Shown: positions 23,161-34,443 of the stretch, piece after piece
How positions within the stretch are numbered: position 1 is the first letter of the stretch
How the letters are laid out: each line of letters begins with the position of its first letter
Assembly (NCBI RefSeq): GCF_002878395.1
Contig: NC_061116.1
Span: 124,890,594 to 124,954,593 of the forward strand
Length of the DNA stretch: 64,000 nt
Direction: 5' to 3'
DNA from: Capsicum annuum
Lineage: Eukaryota; Streptophyta; Magnoliopsida; Solanales; Solanaceae
Position numbers and translations under genes: made by a program
The notes under the pieces: generated by a model
Told to the model about the DNA's origin: nothing
Databases searched by the model: none
What the model saw: only the letters and a program-made list of their open reading frames with translations

Positions 23161-23440
23161 TTAATGGGAATTTGAAACTAGAAGACTCTATTTCTATAGT
23201 CAATTGAAGCATAGCATAAGTAGAACCAATCTATACCTAGAATAAGATCAAAATAAGTCATATTAAATCCCATGAGGTCAACTAAAGTGACATTCTGAGA
23301 TACTATAATCGGGAAATTTATGTATACCCATTTGGCTCTAATAGATTAACACACAGGGGTAGACACTGACATTGACAGCTCATTATGGGGTTATAAAAAA
23401 AAGTAAGGCTCAGGGGTCTAATAAAACATACATACGAAGA
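23160..23440 (-). pseudogene. Element 5 aspartic protease, decayed
   Basis: The minus strand gives VLLDP, stop, ALLFFITP near 23440-23390. The active-site Asp is kept but the following Gly is a stop. Further on is FDLILGIDWFYLCYASIDYR, close to the family pattern FDxILGMDWLxxCYAxIDYR. Confidence 0.7.
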
Positions 23441-23559
23441 TGAAAGACTTGTAACGCACCTATAACCACCTTAGGAGAAATTTCCTTATCATGTCGGGAG
23501 TGGATTACATAAAATTTGTTCTGGCGTGGACCATTGGTGGCACCCTACTGAGTCAGGCG

Positions 23560-24120
23560 ACTAGCTGGAACATGAGAGCGACTTTATTGACTATGCTGAC
23601 CCACCTGTGGGTATTCTCTAACCATGTGGCCTGGCTTTCCACATTCAAAAGTCATACTAATACAAGCCTTAAACACACCCTAAGGATTCCTACCACACCT
23701 CCTACAGTACGGATTAGTACAAACACTGTTTATGCTGCACTAGGGCCTAGAGCCTAGCTCTCTATCCAGATTGGCATTCCTGAACATTGACACGGGCAAA
23801 TAGGGTTGAGAATGCATGATGGAAATATGGATGGTTAGCACTATCTAACTTGACTTAAAACTACCTGTTATGGACCTCTTATTTACTGTCTCTTTCTCCC
23901 CATGCATCTCCTTCTAAATCTACTGAGTATGAACCATAAGACTAGATAGGAAAAAAACCTGCTAATTATTCTAAGCAACTACAGAATAAGATAAGGAAGT
24001 GAAATTATCTCTAAATTTGGTATGAGAGACATGCTCATTAGGGGATCTTCCCAAACGGGCAGAGGTATGGGCTGATTTCCTTTCCTTCTTTTGTTATTCT
24101 TTTTGGGAAGCATTTTCTGT
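23560..24120 (-). pseudogene. Element 5 gag remnant with zinc knuckle
   Basis: Near 23655-23605 the minus strand encodes FECGKPGHMVREYP. In the family this is CxxCGKxGHxxRxCP, so the first and last Cys are lost (to Phe and Tyr). Upstream is strongly decayed gag. I could not fix a start codon. Confidence 0.55.
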
Positions 24121-24334
24121 AATGATATAAAGATGGATTAAAAAGAGTGATTAAATAGAGATTATTCTCATTTGCAAGACATGATAACTGAAAGTAGGGA
24201 AACTTTTCCTAAAAAATTTTATAGCCTCATGTCCATAAGTGTAGTGCACTTTACACCCATGCACATGACTCTACTCAACACTATTTTTCAAACTACCTAG
24301 GACACTGTAAAACCTTAGGCTCTAATGCTAAGTT

Positions 24335-26574
24335 TTTTATGAGCCGAGAATACCCCCTAGTTGAAACAATGGTTCTTACGATCACAAGTGACCACCAGTT
24401 AACCCATGAGTTAGCACCTGCTGTGAGCACTGAGTAAACTGATAATAAACAAGATATGCGGAAGAAAAATTATTATTGCCATAAGGTTTTAAATATTGAA
24501 ACATAACTAAATAAAAAATTTGAATGTCTAAAGACATACTGAGAAGATTGATAATGAATTGATAAATTAACTAACTATCTAAATATCTGAGAAGCCTCTA
24601 ACTGACTGACAGTTGAGTTTATGGGACAAACTCCCAAATAACTCCCACAGAATGGAAATTTTGAACTACTGAGATAAACTAAAAAGATAATAATCGTGTC
24701 CTTTATAGATAAGGACTCATCACGACTATTTCTGGTGATAAGCTGAACTATCTTACTATTTCTGGTGATAAGATGAACTATCTAAGTACAGTCAGGAAAT
24801 TATACTTCAGAACCTATGATATAAGACATCATAGTGGAAAGAAAAGTATGTGATCATTACTTGGAATGTACAGGTATATGAGATAAGGTTAGACTTTAAT
24901 GCAAGGTTTAATAGTGCGTGGAATAATTACTGACCGAATTGCATGAGATAACTGAGTATGAATGCATGAAAATAGAAATACTGTGAATCCAAGACCAAGC
25001 ATATAATTTTTTTGAACTAATATTTAAACTAGTTTATAGAAATGTGATAATTGAATAACTAATAATCTGTATGCTTTGCTTAGGAAACCTAAACTGAATA
25101 TTATAATTATTATTGAACTAAAACTGTGGGAGGTATCATCTAACTAACATGCCCTAATATGAGCTAATTGAGGTCAAATCTGTACCCTAGTGTTAAGGGT
25201 TTCAATACCGTTCCATGGGTACTAACACTGGTTGTGTCATCCCTAATCTTACAGGAAGATACTTTGTCAACCCTAAAATGACAGGAACACTCAAAAAATA
25301 TATGTAACCTGATACTGATAGGAAGACATCTCAACCTATGCTGGTTACATAGTTCTGTAACTAAGGGGTTGCTACTAGGAATCACAACCTATACTGGAAG
25401 GAATGCCCCTATCCCAATGTTCTCTCAGTGCTGAATCCTCCTCCCAACTTAATAACACTGATTACTAGACTAAATAAGCTTATCTGAGCAAACAACTGAT
25501 AATAATAATTAGTTGAATGACAATGCTCGTGGTTTATAGGAAATCATTTTGAAGATATTTACATTATATAAACAGCTAAGTACCTGGTGTTCATAACCCT
25601 CCAGCATTAAATGAAAATAACAATAAGGACCTAGGAAGCTTTAAAACCATAATAAAGGTTCATTGCTTAAAACCCAATGTTTAGACATTTTATCAAACTT
25701 ATGAGAGTCATGAATTTAATCATTGGAATGTGTAAATCATTTGATTGAAAACATAGTTACAATAGTAAAACCATGAATTAGGGATTTAACATGAGGATTT
25801 CAATACTCAAAACATATAATGGCTCATTCCATCGAAAAACAGTTGTAATAAAAATCAATAACAACTTCATGGAGACAATTCATTATAATTATGTAAAAAC
25901 TCATAATTTGATATAAAAGGGGGATTCTTGGACTACATGGGTGAAAAGGGCCCACGGATGAACATCACACATACCTTAAAGCCTTAAGCTTGAAAAGAAA
26001 CATAATCTTGATGTTTTTCTTGAAAGTTCTAGGATTTGGGAACTTGATTTCTTGATTTTCTTGAAGAGAAAGTAATAAAATAGATGAACTTGGGAGATGA
26101 TTATGATTTTCTTTAGAGGAAATTGGAGAATATGGGAAAATAATGCCTCAACTAAAGCTTTAATTCATGTTCTTATGAATTGGATCGATGGGAAAAGAAC
26201 AAACTACCCTTCAAGGAAATAGATCCACAGCTAGAATACGGATTGAAAGGACACCACGATACGATGAAGACTCATTGCTATACCCACCACGACATGCCAC
26301 TATCACAGTGAGGTTCCGAAATCAAAACCCAAATGCGACCCAATCCACATTAGAAAAATCCAAAACTTCCTCGATACATGCTCCTTACACCCCTCAACAT
26401 GAACTAACTTAACAACGTATGTCTCAGGGCCTGGAAGAACTATTTAAAAATTCTATAAGTTAAGAGGCCTAAAATAAGACTAATTTCCTAATCCTTACAG
26501 AAATCTTCAGCTTTAAGCCTCTTATGCATGCAACGAGGAGCTAAACTAAGCTTAGTATAATATGGGGTATTACA
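24335..26574 (-). repeat. LTR-B, 5' LTR of element 5 (about 2240 bp)
   Basis: Plus-strand left end TTTATGAGCCGAGAATACCCC adjoins the mutated primer site; right end ATGGGGTATTACA at 26574. Complete version of the LTR found truncated at LTR-A. It contains repeated 'ACCCTAAWRTGaYAGGAAG' units near 25230-25330 and an imperfect duplication TTACTATTTCTGGTGATAAG at 24735-24775. Confidence 0.75.
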
Positions 26575-27019
26575 TCTTGACATTTCACTAGCTTTTCCCT
26601 AGTTTTCTTTCAAGAAATGGTTCCACGTTATGATATTTCTCCTCTTTCTGCATATAAGTCTTGCTTCCTACCAAATCTTGATAGAAAATTTAGCAAATAA
26701 AATAAAGCATGAAAAAATAAAAATAAAATTCTTACAAAAATATCATAAGATAAATGCATCCATCGATTCCCTAGATGCAATTAGTAAAACATGTGGTATT
26801 TTTAGAAGTTACAACTTTAAATTCTATTCGTGAAAAATTCATCAAATTAAATGAAAATATTAGAAAAATAAACGATTAATAAAATAAATGAATAATGAGC
26901 TTGAGATTTTAAGAAATCCAAAGATGGCATGCATTGTTTAATAATAATTAAGGATCTTCTAGACATTCAATTAGAGGAAACTAAGCATAAATATTAAATT
27001 GAAAGAGGACATGCATAAA

Positions 27020-27900
27020 ATATCTTATTAGAGGCTGGACTATCCAAATATGTCCTACTTTAGTATGGAGGAATCCAAAATATCCTATTTTATGGTGAAT
27101 GAACACAACATGTCCCAGTTTGGGTGGATAAATCCCAACATACCAATGTCCTATTTTAGGAAGGATAGACCCAATTTCTTCTTAAATTATATGCATACAA
27201 AATTCATCAAACTGAAAAGCAATGCTCAATAAAAGACAAATGAGTAATTAAACTTGATTTTTCATGGACTTCAAAATATAGCATATAGTTCATATCTAAT
27301 TAAAATAAACAAATAATAAATGCATTTCAAAATGTTCAATAAAATACAAGTGAGCATAAATATTCAATTAAAGGCAAACATGCATAGTGTCTTATTAGAC
27401 AGACTAATCTAATTATGTCTCATTTTGGGATAGACGAACCCAACATGTCATATTTTAGAGTGGATCAATCCAACATGTCCTATTTTAGGGTTGATGAATC
27501 CAAAGTATCTTATTTTAGGATGGACACACCCAAATATAATGCAAAATTTAGAATATCAAAGTAAGGTATAGAGCTTGGTGTGATTTTCTCTAATAATTTG
27601 GAGAAAACATAAAGAATAGAATAAAGAGCTTAAATAATTAATAAAAATAGTAATGAAAAAAATAAATAAATAATTAAAGAATTGCAATATGTTCAAATAA
27701 AGAAAAGCAAACATAAATATCTAATTGAAGGCAAATGTTTATAAATAGTCTTATTGAAGGGCAGACTAACCCACTATCTCTTATTTTAGGGTGGAAGAAT
27801 CCAACATAGCCAATTTTAGGGTGGACTAACCCAACATGTCTCTTTTTAGGGTGGATATATCGATAGTATCATTTTTAAGGTGGAGAGACCCAGCATGTAT
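27020..27900. repeat. Three blocks of a 30-bp tandem repeat in a ~360-bp higher-order repeat
   Basis: The consensus unit is about ATGTCCTATTTTAGGGTGGA plus TGAACCCAAC. Blocks of four or five units are at about 27020-27180, 27386-27540 and 27766-27900. Each block is preceded by the same lead-in, CATAAATATTxAATTxAAxG, at 26986, 27355 and 27712, giving larger periods of 369 and 357 bp. Units within a block differ at several positions, so the array is old. Confidence 0.85.
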
Positions 27901-28490
27901 TGCAAAAAATCTATGTAATGTCTTTGTAGTAGTGAAAACTCAAAGTGTGGTGGCTTTTGAGATAGTGATCATTAATGATGCACTGCATTAGTAACTATTC
28001 ATGATATGGTACCCGTAATTTGGAATTTTCTCTTCGGTGACTTTTGTGGTTAGGAAGCTCCAACACTCAAAGAGAATTTTAAGTTTTGAAATTTAAATTA
28101 CATTGTATTTTCATCATTTTTGCATTGCATTTCTTGTGTTTTGCTAAAATATGTTATCCTTCAAGAATAATCAACATCTGTAATACTTGAAGAAAAATTA
28201 TTGGTATAAAAGGAAATGATTGCCTTGTATTCAACCATAAAATTCTGACTTCGAATTTGTACTCCTTGAAGTTATGGCATTGCTACGAATTTGGCTCATG
28301 ATCTTAGACAAATGGTTTTCCAAAATACTAATAGGCCATCTACAAAGTTGTCTTTATTTTGGGTATATAAATAATGAAACTATATCATATTGTGACCGAA
28401 CCTAGAATAGGCATCTATGTTTCCTTTTACAAATAGGAATAAGGTCCAACATAGTTCATATAAGAGTCTAAAAAAGAGAGTGGTGCTAAG

Positions 28491-28712
28491 TTACAAAATA
28501 GTAGCTACTATTAAAGGAAGAAAATGGAGAATAATATTCTCAGATTACAAATTAGTAGCTACTCATAAAAGAGGAAAAAGGAAAATGATAATCTAAAATT
28601 TAAAATATTATCTATTCATAAAGGATAGAAAAGGAAAATGATATTCTAAAATTACAAATTAGTAGCTATTCATAAAGGGGAGAAAAGGAAAATGATATTC
28701 TCAAATTGAAAA
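28491..28712. repeat. 54-bp tandem repeat, four copies
   Basis: Anchors TTACAAA(A/T)TAGTAGCTA recur at 28491, 28545, 28599 (decayed) and 28652, each followed by CATAAA..GAGAAAAGGAAAATGATATTCT. The period is 54, 54 and 53 bp. Confidence 0.85.
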
Positions 28713-30931
28713 ATGATGCCTTTATTAGTCTTCTAGAATTTTTTCCCTTTTTTCTCTTCAAATACCTTGAAGCGAACTTTGATGGATCAAATTTAACAAA
28801 AATTGGACGTTGTTTGCAACATTACTCATATTGGTTGGTGTAATACCCCGTATTTTCGTGCTAAAATTCTAACCATCGATCCTACGCGTCTAAGCTCTAA
28901 TACAAATAATTTGAGTGTGAATACAAGTTTCATGATCATTATCTTAGTCTATGGAGTGGTTTAGAGGTGAAAAATATTCATAGCAATGACCTAGAACAAA
29001 GTTGAGCTAAGACCAATTGATTCATCCAAAGTTTGACATTTGATTCTACAAGGGTCAACTTCAAATATGTATATCTCTTAATATACATGGAATTTTTCAT
29101 TCCAAGATCAATGAAATTTTATATAATTGAATTATCTTTCCAACGAAAGCAATTTCGCAAAAATCCGATAACTGAGCGAAGAGTTATGCCCATTTTTGTG
29201 AGAGGTAGTAAGGGTGTGCGATAGGCAATGCGGCGCATACTTAAATGTATGCAATAGGCAATGCAGCGCATATGTAAATGTATGCGATAAGAAATGCGCC
29301 ACATACGTCACTTTTAAGTGCCAAAAACACCCCTATATATGTTTATAACACGGGATTTAACTCACATAACACCAAAACAAGTTTACTTTCACCAAAATTC
29401 ACCAAGAACAACCTTTAGGGTTTTAACATAAAACCCTAATAGCTAGAGATTCAACCATGGAAATTCTATAATTTTTACATATTTTGAATCCCCGTTACAA
29501 AGGCTACGAGTGACATCCAAAAGTTCGTGAATAGCATTACGTCATTCGGAAAGTCATTCAAAGCTTCAAGTTTAAGGTATGTGGAGTTTTCAACAAGAAC
29601 ATTCTTTCATTCTTGTGCCCAAAAATATTTTTCTTTTACGAAGTTATGGATTTTTACATGTTCTATCATTAATTTTAAGCATAAATTTACACTTTACTTT
29701 GATTCTCATGAGACTATGATACTTTTGATATTTTAGAAGTGGAATTATTTGAGAATGATGATATTATTGTACAAAAATCTGAAATTTTCAGATTTTAAAG
29801 TAATTTATATATGTTTATGATGACACGCATGATTCTTGAGAGATTTTATCATGACATTGATATATGGGTCTTCAAACCCCCTTTGAAATTGTACTTTGAG
29901 AAATTATGTGCTATAAGCACAATGAGATTTGAATCCCAAAGTTAATTTTTTTTACAAAGATGTATGATTTGATATGGTTTACTACGAATTTGAATATATG
30001 AATTTTATACCTTACGATGTTTCATGAGAATGTTGATATGGTTACCTATAAAGCTGAAAATTTAAGTTTTACGTGATTATTTTTATGCTTATGTCATAAA
30101 GTATGAAACTTTGTAAGGTTTTATGGTGATATTGTTGTATGGATTTTTGGAACCGTATTTGAGTTTATTATTTTGAGAAATCATATGTTATAACTACCTT
30201 AAAAATTAAATTAGTTGAAATGATGAAGAAGCTTTGGCCTTTCGGTCGTAAAAAGGGGTGTTTTTGAACCCGAGATGAGAAAAAAAATCCACTTTTATTG
30301 ATTATTATAAAAAGGGTAGCATGATGACTCCTGTTGTGAATTGTTGAAATGTTTGTTAGTGGATTTTTTTAAAAAGATCTGAGATAAGTCCGGGAGTAGT
30401 CTTTAGCACCGAGTGAGAGGTATAGCAGGATTTGGTACTTCCCTACATCTACGTGCCCCCATAGGATGTGAGCCAGAGGCTAATTTATATAGTGATCACT
30501 AGTAATTGGATTGGCGATTTAAGGTCCTACTCCGATGGCAAGGATAGGACAGCCCTCCCCAACATGGGTAAGACATTGGATTCCATGTAGCTCACATGGT
30601 TTATGTTGGTTGTAAGAGACTCCCAGTGTGTGTGTGTATTCTTCTATCTGAGATGAAAATATAATTTATTGAAAGATTGAGTTTGAGAAAGTAATTGTTT
30701 TCAAAAGATTTAAAGACTATATATATTCTAAAGATATTTGTCATGAGATTTGATTGCTTTGATGAATTGGAATTGAGATGAAGGTGAATTGAAATTTATT
30801 ATGATGACTCACATGTTTCACCCGATATATTTTTGTCTCTTATGATTATGATGATTTTAAGTCGAGCTAAGTGAGTCATTTATATCAGCATGCATAATTT
30901 TATAATCTGTAATGATATTAAGATATTATTT

Positions 30932-30938
30932 TATATAT
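30932..30938 (+). promoter_or_regulatory. Candidate TATA box of LARD-2
   Basis: TATATAT in a T/A-rich context starts 26 nt before the first hairpin. The 3' LTR has TATATAT at 40039-40045, again 26 nt before its block. With usual plant spacing, transcription would start at about 30960-30966. This is inference from position. Confidence 0.5.
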
Positions 30939-30957
30939 GCATTGTACCCCCATATAC

Positions 30958-31021
30958 TCAGTACGTTTCCATGGTACTGACCCACATATTCGTATGTGGG
31001 CTATATTTTCTCAGAATGTAG
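30958..31021 (+). other. Three abutting hairpins in the LARD-2 LTR (64 nt)
   Basis: HP1 30958-30980: stem TCAGTAC/GTACTGA, 9-nt loop. HP2 30981-31000: CCCACATA, loop TTCG, TATGTGGG, a perfect 8-bp stem. HP3 31001-31021: CTATATT/AATGTAG, 7-nt loop, one G-U pair. There are no spacer bases between the three. The same layout occurs in other LTRs with compensatory changes. Function unknown. Confidence 0.8.
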
Positions 31022-31464
31022 GTACAAGGTATAGTGTACATCTTCAGATCCAGTCAGTTCGTGGCATCCAGTCAGCAGGTGATGCGTCCTTTTAATTCAA
31101 GGGCTTGAGTTACTTATACAGCTTAATAAGTGATGTATTTTATTTATCCAGCCGTATTGAGTTAGGATAGTCGGGAGTCATGACCCAGCTACCTACAGTC
31201 AGTATTAGTAGAGGCTTAATAGATAGTCAGTAGAAGTTGATGTATTTCGTTTTAGTTTTTGTTGTAAAAGCAGAGTTGTAATCTTGTAAATTTAGTTTTG
31301 TATCTATCATATTCAGAAAGAGTTATTTTCTGCAGATTTGTATAGATTTATACTTTTTGTTTAGTTGCTTATGAGTTATGCCAGTAGAAGGGTTAGCTTG
31401 GGGTCACTTGTGATCCTAAGCACCGTGTGACATCTTGGGACCCAATTTTGGGGTGTTACAAACT

Positions 31465-31476
31465 TGGTATTAAAGC
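31465..31476 (+). promoter_or_regulatory. Primer-binding site of LARD-2
   Basis: TGGTATTAAAGC, four bases after the LTR end TTACA. It differs from the initiator-Met site TGGTATCAGAGC at two positions. Confidence 0.8.
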
Positions 31477-31662
31477 ACAGAGTTCAAGTGTCCTAGGGTG
31501 TCTATGAAGCTGTGTCTAGTAGAGTCTTGTGAAACGATACAGAGATGTCTGTACTTTTCTTCGAAAGGCTATAGGGCATTTACGAAATGTCTCCATTCTT
31601 TCAAGTCTTAAATCGTGCTATACAAAAGTTCCCCAAAAACTTATACAGATTCTCATCTTACT

Positions 31663-31869
31663 CTAGTCAGGCCATCTCTGCCTTATTTTCAAGGTATCAG
31701 AAATAGTGAAGCTTAAATCTCTATAGATTGTTATGTTCTTGTAAGCGAGCTTGAAAAATATCCCATCAGTGCTTTTGAGTTTCGAAAACTGAAGTGCTTT
31801 ATCAGGCCTATAGAAATCGTGCACTAAGCCCGAGTCAAATATGCTTTCAAATTTCTCCTCAGAATCCAT
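31663..31869 (-). other. 68-codon ORF in a segment absent from LARD-3
   Basis: Opens MDSEEKFESIFDSGLVHDFY and ends KIRQRWPD. I do not recognise the protein. It fills almost exactly the ~215-bp stretch that has no counterpart in LARD-3, where the flanking leader sequence is otherwise shared. It has no Tekay motif and runs antisense to the element. It could be a captured host exon or a chance ORF, or LARD-3 may have lost the segment. Confidence 0.3.
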
Positions 31870-32159
31870 AATGATAATCTATACTTCTCTATCTATGTAC
31901 TGTTCTTAAGGTGACTTGTTCGGCAAGTTCCAATTTCCTCCCCAGATAATGTTCATATATTTTCTGGCAGAAGTTTCATAAAGTGGCTTGAGAGGAGCCT
32001 TCTAGTGTGTTATAAGGCCTTCAAATTTAAGTTATGCCCTCGTTCTTATGATTTATTTAACTAAGACAAAGTAAGGTGTATTCTTAGATAGTTAAATGTT
32101 GTGTGTCAAGTTTCTATCTCTTGAATTATGTAATCTTGTTATCATTATGTTTGTGAAAA

Positions 32160-32295
32160 ATCAAAGTCTAGTGAAGCCGTGTGAGGCCTATTTTGATTCA
32201 CTAGCATAGTTACTTGGTTATTCATATAATTTTCTTAATCAAAACACAAAATCAAAGTCTAGTGAAGCCGTGTGAGGCCTGTTTCGATTCACTAG
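32160..32295 (+). repeat. Duplicated 37-nt hairpin in LARD-2 leader (period 91 bp)
   Basis: A ~45-bp sequence occurs at 32160-32204 and 32251-32295 with two differences. Each copy folds: outer stem CTAGTGAA/TTCACTAG (8 bp) and inner stem GCC/GGC around GTGTGA. Hairpins are at 32168-32204 and 32259-32295. Both differences fall in the unpaired part, so pairing is kept. Not seen in LARD-3. Confidence 0.7.
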
Positions 32296-33150
32296 AAACT
32301 TGTTGTTTATCTTGTTGTTCTGGTGTTAGTTGAAAGTGTAGGTTTATGTATAGTGACAGAAGTAGTAACGTTTAGTTGAAAGTCTTATGTTAGTTAAACT
32401 TGTGGGTTTAGAAGTGTAGTGGCAAGAATGGTGGTAAGGGGCGATTTATTGAATATGTATAGCTGAATTTTTGCTTGTGATTGAATTAGTAATAAAGTGA
32501 TATACCCTTGTTTGTTAGTTTAGTGAAGTTAGATAAGGAGATTATTAGTTAAGGTGGATTGTTGTTTGCTTGAAGTATGAAAAGAGTTATTGATGATATT
32601 TGTTGTGCTAGGAAAATATAGGTTTTGATGGAAGTACTTGGTGGTTGAGTATTGTTAATTTAGGCTTTCCGGAGATTGCAAGAGGAAGTTTAGTTGAAAT
32701 TTATAGAGCTACAAAAGTAATTGTAACGCCCCAAAAAAGGGTCCCAGAGCGTCACACGGTGCTTGAGGCTACGAGTAGCCCCAAGCTAACCCTTTGAGCC
32801 ATTTTCATTCAGTTCAACACGAATCAACGAGGTTTCCATAAATAACCCTCAAATATCAACAGAGTAATCATCATCCAAGAATAAAAGAATTTCAGAAAGA
32901 TAACAAAATATGACTTATTAGTCAACTCCCAACATCTATACTAGTCTGACAAGCCTCTAAGAAAATCAATAAAACCAGCGAGCCATTGATACATGCCCCA
33001 ACTGACTCATACTCAGTTATCAAATGTAAATAATTCCGTGAAACCAATATCAGATATCACATCCTCGGAACATGAGGACTCACCACAACAAAGGATATAG
33101 AACAGCGTGCCTGAAGAATCACTGTCGAACCTAGAACTGAGCACCTGAAC

Positions 33151-33214
33151 CTACATTCCGAGAAAATGTAGCCCACATCCGAAGATATGGGTCAGTACCA
33201 TGGAAAGGAACCGA
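33151..33214 (-). other. Three-hairpin block with C(UUCG)G tetraloop (solo LTR)
   Basis: On the minus strand: HP1 33214-33192, five pairs including one G-U. HP2 33191-33172: CCCATATC, loop TTCG, GATGTGGG, so the RNA would have the extra-stable CUUCGG tetraloop. HP3 33171-33151: CTACATT/AATGTAG. A TATAAA box on the minus strand lies at 33241-33236, 27 nt ahead. Confidence 0.75.
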
Positions 33215-34301
33215 GTATATGGGGGTGTATGAAGTTTTATAAACATCATCATCATAAATATTTATAAGAAATATGCAGGATATATGATAGACTCACATAG
33301 CCCGAAGAAAATCATCATAATCATGAGAGGATGAAATAAGTATAATAACACATGTGAGTCATCATATAATTTGTCAATCACTTTCAGTTCATCAAGAATA
33401 TCAATTCTCATAATGTAAATATCATTTAAATCTTTCAAAAGAATAACTTTCACAATTCCACTTTCAAATTACTTCACCATTCACCATAGACACAAGGAAA
33501 CACACACACATCGGGAGATCCTATAACCGACATAAACCATATGAGCTACATGGAGTCCAACATACAAACCACGTTGGGGAGAGTCGTCCTATCCTTTCCA
33601 TTGGAGTAGGACTATTGATATCAAATCCATACAAACTAGTGATCACTATATAAATCAGCCTCAGGCTCACTCCTACGGGGGCACGTAGTTCTAGGGAAGT
33701 AAGGTCGCTTTATACCTCCCACTCGGTGCTAAAGATTTCTCCCGGACTTAGCTCAGATCATTTCAAAGACAATCCACAACAAAACAATTTTAGTAATATA
33801 TAAATATACATCGGGAGCCATCATGCTTCCCATCTATCAAAATCAACCACGTTGTGGATTTCTTTCACACTCGAGTTCAAAACAACTCCATTAAGACCAA
33901 AATGTCATATCATTCAAAATATCTTAAATATTCAATATCAACGTACTTATAACACACTATTTCTCAAAAAAACATAATTTCCAATGGGAATTCATGATCC
34001 AAATATCAAAATCATGATAAATATCATTCAAGATTCATGATTTATATCTCCACACATGTAAATTCATCTTTCAAAATCATAAACATCAAGATTTCATAAT
34101 AATCATCATAAGATATGGTTTCATGCTTCAAATGTATAAAAATCAAATAAAAATCATGCCTTTGTAAAGAAAATTACTTTTGGGCACAAGAACGAAAGAG
34201 AGTTCTTGTTGAAAAACCCCACATACCTTGAATGATGAACGTTAGATCGATACTCATTTTTGAGATGTTAATCGTGCCTTTGAATGATGGTTCTTGGATT
34301 A

Positions 34302-34443
34302 CTTGAACTAGGAACTTGGAATCTTGAATAAATTTGTAGAATTAATGGTGAACTTTGAAGGTTCTTGAAGTTCTTGAACTAGGAATTTGGAATCTTGAAT
34401 AAATTTGCAGAATTAATGGTGAACTTTGGAGGTTCTTGAAGTT
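34302..34443. repeat. 71-bp tandem duplication in the solo LTR
   Basis: CTTGAACTAGGAA starts each copy (34302 and 34373). The copies differ at only a few positions. Confidence 0.85.

Larger units (their letters stand above)
22679..26574 (-). mobile_element. Element 5, truncated Ty3-gypsy relative with gag and protease
   Basis: Minus-strand order from 26574: 5' LTR (LTR-B), mutated primer site (CTCTAATGCTAAG, 24320-24332), gag, protease, then a non-pol module ending at the junction with LTR-A at 22678/22679. No RT or integrase is seen. Either pol was removed in the deletion or the element never had it. Confidence 0.65.
26575..28838 (-). other. Non-coding AT-rich region with two tandem arrays
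   Basis: No gene recognised; short ORFs here lie in repeats. It holds three blocks of a ~30-bp repeat and a 54-bp tandem repeat (separate entries). On the minus strand the part around 28080-28130 (AAACACAAGAAATGCAATGC) looks like Tat-type internal DNA, by memory only. Confidence 0.6.
28839..31460 (+). repeat. 5' LTR of LARD-2 (2622 bp)
   Basis: TGTAATACCCCGTATTTTCG ... GGGGTGTTACA. Close to the 3' LTR throughout, so this is one of the younger insertions. It carries the full three-hairpin block at 30958-31021 and a short (TG)n run at 30627-30637. ORFs at 29033-29736 lie in both LTRs and show no protein family; I treat them as chance. Confidence 0.9.

Noticed and set aside
27020..27900. ~30-bp repeats resembling a CRISPR array
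   Set aside because: The units are head-to-tail without unique spacers, diverged from each other, and lie in plant retrotransposon DNA. They are a minisatellite.
29033..29736. ORFs repeated at 38224-38842
   Set aside because: They are the paired LARD-2 LTRs; no protein family, and the frames are not maintained in related LTRs.
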